From an uncultured Pelagibacteraceae bacterium (lineage in GTDB: Bacteria > Pseudomonadota > Alphaproteobacteria > Pelagibacterales > Pelagibacteraceae): a stretch of DNA of 41,494 nucleotides. The position numbers and the translations under genes were made by a program. A model generated the notes under the pieces. That model was not told the DNA's origin and ran no database searches. It saw only the letters and a program-made list of their open reading frames with translations. The stretch is taken from positions 1-41,494 of the forward strand of contig CACEEJ010000008.1 in the NCBI GenBank assembly GCA_902558545.1. The letters are read 5' to 3'. This document shows, one piece after another, positions 35,013 through 41,494 of this stretch; within the stretch, counting starts at the first letter, position 1, and each line of letters begins with the position of its first letter.

Positions 35013-35788
35013 TATGAAAAATTAAGCAAATCTCTCATAGAATATAAACCTGGTTTTTTTTTCATTAACCATTTAGAAGCAGTTAAAGCTCCATCCGAGT
35101 AAAGCGCTCTATCAAAAGCCTCGTGGTTTAATGTAATTATTTCTTTACCACTTGAGAAATTTACTTCATGTTCACCAATTATTTCGCCTTTTCTAATTGA
35201 ATTAAAATTAATCTTTTTCCCATAAGGAAATGATTTTTTGTTTAAGAATTTTTTGCCCATTAAATTATATAAGTTTTTATTTTTTCCATCTGCAATCCCC
35301 TTACCAAGCATCAATGCAGTACCAGATGGATAGTCTTTTTTATGTTTGTGATGCACTTCAAATATCTTACTTAGGTATTCATCATTTAACGATTTTGATG
35401 CAATCTCGGTTAAATACATTAATAAATTAACACCTAAACTCATATTTCCTGCTTTTAAAATAGGTATTTTTTTTGAATATTTTTTAATTTGATTTTCTTG
35501 GTTTCTAGTAAATCCTGTTGTACCGATTACTACTTTTTTCTTAAGTTTTGATGCTATTTTGAGTATTTCAAGCGTACAATTTGGTACTGTGAAATCAATA
35601 ATTATATCAGTTTTTTTAAAAGCCTTGTCAGAATTTAATTCAGGTTTAACTCCATTAAACTTTTTATTTATTAATCTATTTTCAGTGAGTGTAACTAGTT
35701 TAAAATTTTTATTTTTCTTTGAAGACTTAATTAATTGCTGTCCCATTCTTCCCATGCACCCAGAAATAGCTAAATTAATTTTTTTCAT
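35012..35788 (-). CDS. dapB: 4-hydroxy-tetrahydrodipicolinate reductase
   Basis: DapB makes tetrahydrodipicolinate for lysine and peptidoglycan synthesis. The 258-residue protein shows LAISGCMGRMGQQLIK (NAD(P)H fold), DIIIDFTVPNCTLEIL, VIGTTGFT, GNMSLGVNLL, and the signature EVHHKHKKDYPSGTALMLG with catalytic His and Lys. GEIIGEHEVNF and HEAFDRALYSDGALTA follow. It overlaps the glycosyltransferase gene upstream by 14 bases and nth downstream by one base. Confidence 0.97.
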   Translation of the reverse strand: MKKINLAISGCMGRMGQQLIKSSKKNKNFKLVTLTENRLINKKFNGVKPELNSDKAFKKTDIIIDFTVPNCTLEILKIASKLKKKVVIGTTGFTRNQENQIKKYSKKIPILKAGNMSLGVNLLMYLTEIASKSLNDEYLSKIFEVHHKHKKDYPSGTALMLGKGIADGKNKNLYNLMGKKFLNKKSFPYGKKINFNSIRKGEIIGEHEVNFSSGKEIITLNHEAFDRALYSDGALTASKWLMKKKPGLYSMRDLLNFS

Positions 35789-37721
35789 AATTATTTAATA
35801 AATTACTATAAATATTTTCTAAATTTTTTGTAAAATTATAACTATCAAATAATGAAGTTTTTTTAATAGAATTTGCAAGTTTTTTTCTTATTGAATTAAA
35901 GTAATTACTAGATTCTGCTATTTTTACAGCTAAATTTTGATATTCGATTATATCATTTGTTACTAAATCATTTAACTCAACTTGATTTAAAATACTAGAA
36001 GCAACTCTTGATGGAAAGCTTTTTCCTTTAATCGTAATTATTGGCAAATTCATACGAATAGCATCACTTGCAGTTGTATGAGCACCATAAGGATAAGTGT
36101 CAAGAAAAAGATCAGCAAGTTGAATTCTCTTTAAATGTTCATTTATAGGCAAAGGTTTAGTAAAAATAATTCTGTTTTTATCTAAATTTTTTTTTTCTAA
36201 AATTTTATTTAAATTTTCAACAACAATTTGATTGTTATTTAATATCCATAAAACAGTATTTTTTGTTTTATTTAATATCTCTAGCCACACTTCAAAAATT
36301 TGAGGCGTAATTTTATAGTTTGTATTAAAATTACAATATACAAATGAGTTCTCTGGTAATCCAAAATCTTTTTTTTCAAATTTTTTTTCTGTGATTTCTC
36401 TTTTATTAATATTTGCTTGATAACAATTTTTTGTATAAATTACTTGTTCTGAATAATTTCTTTTTTGATTTTCTGGTATTACAATTTTATCAGCAATTAT
36501 ATAATCTATGTTTTTAGTACCCATAGTACCAGGATAACCTAGAAAATTTATTTGGATTGGCGCGCACCTGTTTAAAAAAATTTTGGGCCGTGAAATTTCA
36601 GTAAATCCACTTAAATCAATTGCTATATCTATGCCTATTTTTCTTGATAAATCGACCACTTCTTGATCAGACATATTATCTAAATGAATAATATCTTTAA
36701 AATATTCTTTTAAATTACGATTCCAATTATCTTCTTTATGTTTATAAATTGAAAATGCATAGTAATCAAAATTACTATTATTTTGGTTTTTAAATACATC
36801 TAAAAGCAGATGCATTACTGGATGATCTTTAAAATCTCCAGAAAAATAAGCTATTTTGGGTTTTAAATTGTTTTTATTACTAAACTTAAAATTCTCTTGT
36901 AAATCTTTTGAAATATTTTCAATATAATTTTCAGCAGCTTTTTTTTGTAAGTTTGGATTATCAAGTACACAGTTTAGAATAAATGGATCAATTATTTTTT
37001 TCTCTTCAATATAATTAATGATTTTTAATTTTAAATTTTCATATTCATCCCAATCACATATTTTCATTTTAGTAAAAAAAATATCATTTATTAACTCTGA
37101 GTAGTTTGGATCAAGATCATTTATTTTTTTAAAAATATTTAATGCATTTTTATACTCTCTGTTTTTACTGTAAAGATTGCCTAAATTTTTTAGAGCATTA
37201 ATATATTTAGGATTAATTTCTAATGATTTTTTATAATTAATAATTGCAAGATCATTTTTTTTTGAATTTAAATAAATATTTCCCAAGTTATTATAAGCTT
37301 CAAAATTATATGGGTCTTTTTTTAATAATTGTTCAATAATTTCAATGGCTTTAGTGTGGTTTTTAAGTTTTCCAAAACAAACAGCCAGGTTATTTTTTGC
37401 TTGATTAAAATTTGGTTCAATTTTTAAAAGTTTTTGATAAATTTCTATCGCTTCATTGTACCTGTTTAACTCAAAGTAAGCACCTGCCAGATTGTTAAAA
37501 GTTGCAATATGATTGTCATTAATTTTTATCGCTTTTTCAAAATATGTTATTGCTTTGTCAGGTTTTTTTGTTTGAACATAACATGTTCCAATTAAGTATA
37601 GTAAATTAAAATTTTCACTTTGATCAGAAAATAATTTTAAATAAATTTTTAAAGCTTTATCTATCTTATTTTTTTTATGAAAGTTAAAAGCTATATTGAA
37701 TTTATCATTAAAATTTTTCAC
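35775..37721 (-). CDS. TPR protein with GT41 (O-GlcNAc-transferase/SPINDLY-like) domain
   Basis: The 648-residue protein begins with about six tetratricopeptide repeats (residues about 10-240), for example YNNLGNIYLNSKKNDLAIIN. A GT41 catalytic region follows from about 285: IAYFSGDFKDHPVMHLL, IDIAIDLSGFT, APIQINFLGYPGTMGT and DLFLDTYPYGAHTTASDAI. This is the architecture of bacterial relatives of O-GlcNAc transferase, which put sugars on protein Ser/Thr. The donor and targets are unknown. The start is GTG at 37721, sharing one base with the dnaJ stop. No signal peptide or membrane segment is seen, so it is probably cytoplasmic. Confidence 0.88.
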   Translation of the reverse strand: MKNFNDKFNIAFNFHKKNKIDKALKIYLKLFSDQSENFNLLYLIGTCYVQTKKPDKAITYFEKAIKINDNHIATFNNLAGAYFELNRYNEAIEIYQKLLKIEPNFNQAKNNLAVCFGKLKNHTKAIEIIEQLLKKDPYNFEAYNNLGNIYLNSKKNDLAIINYKKSLEINPKYINALKNLGNLYSKNREYKNALNIFKKINDLDPNYSELINDIFFTKMKICDWDEYENLKLKIINYIEEKKIIDPFILNCVLDNPNLQKKAAENYIENISKDLQENFKFSNKNNLKPKIAYFSGDFKDHPVMHLLLDVFKNQNNSNFDYYAFSIYKHKEDNWNRNLKEYFKDIIHLDNMSDQEVVDLSRKIGIDIAIDLSGFTEISRPKIFLNRCAPIQINFLGYPGTMGTKNIDYIIADKIVIPENQKRNYSEQVIYTKNCYQANINKREITEKKFEKKDFGLPENSFVYCNFNTNYKITPQIFEVWLEILNKTKNTVLWILNNNQIVVENLNKILEKKNLDKNRIIFTKPLPINEHLKRIQLADLFLDTYPYGAHTTASDAIRMNLPIITIKGKSFPSRVASSILNQVELNDLVTNDIIEYQNLAVKIAESSNYFNSIRKKLANSIKKTSLFDSYNFTKNLENIYSNLLNNYEKN

Positions 37722-38848
37722 TAAATTTTCCAGAAATTTTTAGCTTTTTCAAAAAATTTCTTAATACTTGGATTTGATTTATCATTTTCAATTTTTCTAA
37801 ATTGCTCCAGTAATTCTCTTTGTTTTTTATTTAAATAAACTGGCACTTCTGTTTTAACTTGAACGTATAGATCACCAAAATCACCTCTTCTCATGAATGG
37901 CATTCCTTTACCCTTTAATCTGAATTGTTTTCCATTTTGAGTTCCATCAGGAATTTTTATTTTTGCTTTTCCACCATCAATTGTTGGTATTTCAATAGTT
38001 GTCCCCAAAGCAGCATCTGCAAAAGAAACTGGAAATTCAAAAAACAAATTTTCATCTGATCTTTTAAATAAGTTGTGAGAGTTAACATTAATAAACAAAT
38101 AAAGATCACCAGTTGCTCCACCCCTAGTTCCTGCTTCGCCTTTACCTGCAAGCCTTATTCTTGTTCCGTCATCCACACCTTTTGGAATTGTTACAGATAT
38201 TCTTTTAGATGCTTGTTTTTTACCTTGACCATTACAATCATTACATGGGTTAGTAATTTCTTCTCCATTTCCATTACATTGAGGACAGGTTTGTTGAACA
38301 GTAAAGAAACCCTGATTAGATCTTATTCTTCCATTACCCCCACAGTACGAACATCTGTCTGGAGAGTAACCTGGTTTTGATCCATTACCTTTACAAGTAC
38401 CACACTGTTCAGATGTTGAGAATTTAATGTCCTGTTTTTTCCCGTGATAAGCTTCTTCTAAAGAGATAGATAAATCATACCTTAAGTCAGAACCTCTATT
38501 ATTTGATTTTCTGCTTCTTGATCGTCCTCCTCCTCCAAAATCTCCAAAAAAATCTTCAAATATGTCTGAAAAATCTGCTCCACTAAATCCACCAAATCCT
38601 CCACCTGGTCTTCCACCACCATTTTCAAAAGCTGCATGACCAAAGTTGTCGTAGTTTTGTTTCTTCTCTTTGTCTGAAAGAATTCCGTAGGCTTCACTAG
38701 CTTCTTTGAATTTTTCTTCTGCTTTGGAATCTCCTGGATTTTTATCAGGATGATATTTAACAGCTAACTTTCTGTATGCAGATTTTAATTCTTCAGGGCT
38801 TGCGCTTTTATTAACTCCAAGGACATCGTAATAGTCTCTTTTAGCCAT
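37721..38848 (-). CDS. dnaJ: chaperone DnaJ
   Basis: DnaJ delivers substrates to DnaK and stimulates its ATPase. The 375-residue protein has a J domain with KYHPDKN (HPD about residues 34-36), a G/F region of [12 protein letters not shown] type, and four zinc-binding repeats ([32 protein letters not shown]). The C-terminal substrate domains follow. I chose the ATG at 38848 ([12 protein letters not shown]); a TTG one codon upstream is unlikely. It follows dnaK after 29 bases and is translationally linked to the glycosyltransferase gene. Confidence 0.97.
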   Translation of the reverse strand: MAKRDYYDVLGVNKSASPEELKSAYRKLAVKYHPDKNPGDSKAEEKFKEASEAYGILSDKEKKQNYDNFGHAAFENGGGRPGGGFGGFSGADFSDIFEDFFGDFGGGGRSRSRKSNNRGSDLRYDLSISLEEAYHGKKQDIKFSTSEQCGTCKGNGSKPGYSPDRCSYCGGNGRIRSNQGFFTVQQTCPQCNGNGEEITNPCNDCNGQGKKQASKRISVTIPKGVDDGTRIRLAGKGEAGTRGGATGDLYLFINVNSHNLFKRSDENLFFEFPVSFADAALGTTIEIPTIDGGKAKIKIPDGTQNGKQFRLKGKGMPFMRRGDFGDLYVQVKTEVPVYLNKKQRELLEQFRKIENDKSNPSIKKFFEKAKNFWKI

Positions 38849-38877
38849 CAAATTACTCCAGACAATTAAATGTCAGT

Positions 38878-40803
38878 TTAAGCGCTTTTTTCTTTATTCT
38901 CGTCTTTTACTTCTTCGAAATCAGCATCAACAACATTCTCGTCTTTTTTACCAGCATCATCTCCACCATCATCTTTTCCAGAATCAGGTTTTGCATTTTG
39001 TTGTGATTTATAGATTGCTTCACCAAGTTTCATTGAAGCTTGAACTAAAGTTTCAGTTTTTTTCTTAATATCTTCAATATCTTCGCCTTTTAAAGCTTCT
39101 TTTACAGCAGTTGATGCATCTTCAATTGCTTTTTTCTCTGCATCAGAAATCTTTGATCCATGCTCTTTTAAATTCTTTTCAGTAGAGTGAATTAAAGTAT
39201 CTGCTTGGTTTCTAACATCAACCGATTCTCTTTTCTTTTTATCAACTTCTTTATTAGCTTCTGCATCTTTAACCATTTTATCAATTTCTTCATCACTTAG
39301 CCCACCTGAAGCTTGGATTTGAATTTTCTGTTCTTTACCAGTTCCCTTATCTTTTGCTGAAACATTTACAATACCATTAGCATCAATATCAAATGTAACT
39401 TCAATTTGAGGCACTCCTCTTGGTGCTGGCGCAATACCCACTAACTCAAAATTTCCTAAAGCTTTATTGTCAGCAGCCATTTCTCTTTCACCTTGTAGAA
39501 CTCTAATAGATACAGCTGGCTGATTATCTTCTGCAGTTGAAAACACCTGACTTTTTTTAGTTGGTATTGTTGTGTTTTTATCAATCAGTTTTGTAGAAAC
39601 CCCACCAAGTGTTTCGATGCCAAGTGATAGTGGAGTTACATCTAATAAAAGTACATCTTTAACATCTCCTTGCAAAACACCTGCCTGAATAGCAGCACCC
39701 ATGGCAACAACTTCATCTGGGTTTACACTTTTGTTAGGATCTTTCCCAAAAAAGTTTTTTACTTCTTCAATTACTTTCGGCATTCTAGTCATACCACCAA
39801 CCATAACCACTTCATCAATTTCACTTGCAGAGACTCCAGCATCTTTTAAAGCTGTCTTGCATGGAGGCATTGTTCTAGCAATTAAATCCTCAACTAAAGC
39901 TTCAAGTTTAGCTCTAGTCATTTTTAAATTAATATGTTTGGGACCTGTTTTGTCTGCTGTAATAAAAGGTAAATTTATGTCTGTTTGTTCCGCAGATGAT
40001 AATTCAATTTTTGCTTTTTCTGCAGCTTCTTTTAATCTTTGCAAAGCAAGCTTATCTGACTTAAGATCAATTCCATTATCTTTCTTAAATTCAGAAATTA
40101 AGTAATCAACAATAGCATTATCAAAATCTTCACCACCTAAAAAAGTATCTCCATTAGTTGATTTAACTTCAAATACACCATCGCCCAATTCTAAGATAGA
40201 AACATCAAATGTTCCTCCACCTAAATCATATACAGCAATTTTTTTATTTTGTTTTTTGTCTAAACCATAAGCTAGTGATGCAGCGGTTGGTTCATTTATA
40301 ATTCTCAATACCTCTAATCCAGCAATTTTTCCTGCGTCTTTAGTTGCTTGTCTTTGAGCATCGTTAAAGTACGCTGGAACTGTAATTACAGCTTTAGTTA
40401 CTGCTTGACCTAAATATTTTTCAGCTGTTTCTTTCATTTTTTGTAAAATGAATGCAGATATTTGAGAGGGTGAATATTTCTCACCTTTAGTTTCAATCCA
40501 AGCATCTCCTTTTTCCGAGTTAACTATTTTAAAAGGTGCAGCTTCAACATCTTTTTTCACTGTTGGGTCATCAAAATTTCTACCAATTAATCTTTTAACA
40601 GCGAAGATAGTATTTTCAGGATTTGTAACAGCTTGCCTTTTCGCAGGTTGTCCAATTAATTTTTCGTTTTCATCTGTAAATGCTACAACTGATGGAGTGG
40701 TTCTTGCTCCCTCAGCATTTTCTAAAACCTTAGCTTGTGTCCCTTCCATAATGGCAACACATGAATTTGTTGTTCCTAAGTCTATTCCAATTATCTTGCT
40801 CAT
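38878..40803 (-). CDS. dnaK: chaperone DnaK (Hsp70)
   Basis: The 641-residue Hsp70 shows [18 protein letters not shown] at the N-terminus, [31 protein letters not shown] and [15 protein letters not shown]. The substrate domain has [18 protein letters not shown]. The C-terminal lid ends in [16 protein letters not shown]. It folds and protects proteins with DnaJ and GrpE. It has its own RpoH-like promoter in the gap after grpE and is the largest gene of the chaperone cluster. Codon use is biased towards highly expressed codons compared with neighbours. Confidence 0.98.
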   Translation of the reverse strand: MSKIIGIDLGTTNSCVAIMEGTQAKVLENAEGARTTPSVVAFTDENEKLIGQPAKRQAVTNPENTIFAVKRLIGRNFDDPTVKKDVEAAPFKIVNSEKGDAWIETKGEKYSPSQISAFILQKMKETAEKYLGQAVTKAVITVPAYFNDAQRQATKDAGKIAGLEVLRIINEPTAASLAYGLDKKQNKKIAVYDLGGGTFDVSILELGDGVFEVKSTNGDTFLGGEDFDNAIVDYLISEFKKDNGIDLKSDKLALQRLKEAAEKAKIELSSAEQTDINLPFITADKTGPKHINLKMTRAKLEALVEDLIARTMPPCKTALKDAGVSASEIDEVVMVGGMTRMPKVIEEVKNFFGKDPNKSVNPDEVVAMGAAIQAGVLQGDVKDVLLLDVTPLSLGIETLGGVSTKLIDKNTTIPTKKSQVFSTAEDNQPAVSIRVLQGEREMAADNKALGNFELVGIAPAPRGVPQIEVTFDIDANGIVNVSAKDKGTGKEQKIQIQASGGLSDEEIDKMVKDAEANKEVDKKKRESVDVRNQADTLIHSTEKNLKEHGSKISDAEKKAIEDASTAVKEALKGEDIEDIKKKTETLVQASMKLGEAIYKSQQNAKPDSGKDDGGDDAGKKDENVVDADFEEVKDENKEKSA

Positions 40804-40826
40804 AATATTAATGTCTCTCTTCCGTC

Positions 40827-40854
40827 ATATAGGGTTTAAATGTGAAACTACAAG
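40827..40854 (-). promoter_or_regulatory. RpoH (sigma32)-type promoter for dnaK
   Basis: On the minus strand CTTGTAG begins at 40854 and CCCTATAT spans 40834-40827. The alphaproteobacterial heat-shock pattern is CTTG, 17-18 bases, CYTATNT, and this is a full match. It lies just after the grpE stop at 40867 and about 24 bases before the dnaK ATG, so dnaK-dnaJ and the genes behind can be induced apart from grpE. Confidence 0.7.
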
Positions 40855-40866
40855 TTGATCTCATAA

Positions 40867-41494
40867 CTATTTATTTTCTGGATTTTCTTGATTTTCCTTA
40901 GTTTTTTCCTCTTTAACTGTAACTTTTTTTGACACTCCTACTAATGAAGGTCTAAGTAATCTGTCTTTTATAGTAAAGCCTTTTTGAATTTCCTGAATTA
41001 TTGTTCCAGGTTCTTTAGTATCGTCTTCAATTTCCATCATTGCTTGATGAAAGTTTGGATCTAGTTTTTTGTTAAGGCTATCAATAGGTTTAATGTTATT
41101 TTTTTCGAATATTGAGATTAAATCTTTTTTAATAATATCTAAATGTTCTAATGTTTTATTTAATGCTTCAGTTTCCTTTAACTTATCGTCACTTTCAAGT
41201 ATATGTTTTGACCGATCCAAGTTATCAATCAAATTTAATGCTTCTTTAGCGAAACTATAGCCACCATATTCAAAAGCATCCTCTTTTTCCTTTTCAAATC
41301 TTCTTCTTTGATTTTCCATTTCAGCAAAAGTTCTCGCCACTTTATCCTCAAGTTCAGCAATTTTTTCTTCTGGAGTTAGTTCTTTGATTTCTTCTTTAGG
41401 CCCTTGGTCTGTTTCTTGCTTATTTTCTTCGACTAAATTTTCTTCAGATTTCTCATTTTCTTTTACTGTATCTTGGTCTTGATCCGCAGAAGTG
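40867..41494 (-). CDS. grpE: nucleotide exchange factor GrpE (partial, N-terminus beyond window)
   Basis: GrpE releases ADP from DnaK. The frame is open to the last base of the window, giving about 208 residues without the true start. The apparent start at 41340 is an internal GTG valine, not a start. The N-terminal part is acidic and rich in Glu, Gln and Lys, then EEKIAELEDKVARTFAEMEN leads into the long coiled-coil helix. FEYGGYSFAKEALNLIDNLD and LDPNFHQAMMEIED are GrpE signatures, with the C-terminal beta domain GTIIQEIQKGFTIKDRLLRP. It precedes dnaK on the same strand. Confidence 0.95.
   Translation of the reverse strand, partial: TSADQDQDTVKENEKSEENLVEENKQETDQGPKEEIKELTPEEKIAELEDKVARTFAEMENQRRRFEKEKEDAFEYGGYSFAKEALNLIDNLDRSKHILESDDKLKETEALNKTLEHLDIIKKDLISIFEKNNIKPIDSLNKKLDPNFHQAMMEIEDDTKEPGTIIQEIQKGFTIKDRLLRPSLVGVSKKVTVKEEKTKENQENPENK

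Noticed and set aside
41067-41340. GrpE start codon at 41340
   Set aside because: The codon there is GTG inside a frame that stays open to base 41494 and encodes a typical acidic GrpE N-terminus, so it is an internal valine and the gene is truncated only by the window edge.
1-41494. tRNA, rRNA, CRISPR array, insertion sequence, prophage or defence genes
   Set aside because: None seen on reading both strands; the gaps are too short and lack cloverleaf, repeat-spacer or terminal-repeat structure.

Overview
The window is about 30% G+C by eye, with lysine- and asparagine-rich proteins, gene overlaps of 1-20 bases and almost no intergenic DNA. Gene content and order match the replication-origin region of Alphaproteobacteria. 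Together with the extreme compaction, this points to a SAR11 (Candidatus Pelagibacter-like) marine bacterium. That assignment is inferred from composition and synteny, not from a database search. I see no rRNA, tRNA, CRISPR array, insertion sequence or prophage.

Layout. (1) 1-3.8 kb: the start of a UbiH-type FAD hydroxylase on the minus strand, then ftsK (broken by a frameshift) and lolA, then a GNAT acetyltransferase and a HIT hydrolase on the minus strand. (2) 3.8-4.1 kb: a transcription unit outside the usual annotation, with a promoter, a pseudoknot leader resembling SAM-II/SAM-V riboswitches, a very strong Shine-Dalgarno and an uncharacterised 57-residue ORF. (3) 4.1-7.4 kb, minus strand: hisB-hisH-(membrane protein)-hisA-hisF-hisE. 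(4) 7.5-9.4 kb: hslV-hslU behind an RpoH-type promoter. (5) 9.4-15.6 kb: sulfotransferase, smr and Tim44-like genes, divergent fxsA-secB, then dnaQ, coaE, aroE, maf and ppsR on the minus strand. (6) 15569-15835: AT-rich gap between ppsR and hemE with DnaA boxes, the probable oriC. (7) 15.8-25.3 kb, plus strand: hemE-hemH-hemJ, rho, mnmE, mnmG, rsmG, parA, parB, with a perfect parS site inside rsmG. (8) 25.3-29.8 kb, minus strand: holA, lptE, leuS and a DUF3576 lipoprotein. (9) 30.0-31.1 kb: a porin with biased codon use, a strong ribosome binding site and the only G+C-rich intrinsic terminator seen. (10) 31.1-33.4 kb: a thiE-like gene, a YggS-family gene, an L,D-transpeptidase, a receiver-degenerate OmpR-type regulator and a 39-residue ArfA-like ORF. 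(11) 33.4-41.5 kb, minus strand: grpE (runs off the window), dnaK (RpoH-type promoter), dnaJ, a TPR/GT41 glycosyltransferase, dapB, nth and a PfkB-family kinase.

Genes point away from the hemE/ppsR gap on both sides for several kilobases, as expected for co-orientation with forks leaving an origin. Chromosome segregation (parABS, ftsK), proofreading (dnaQ), clamp loading (holA), tRNA modification (mnmE/mnmG) and haem synthesis cluster around it. Points most worth a second look are the SAM-riboswitch-like unit with its small ORF, the ftsK frameshift, the overlooked ArfA-like gene, parS within rsmG, and several promoters placed so close to start codons that the mRNAs should be leaderless or nearly so.
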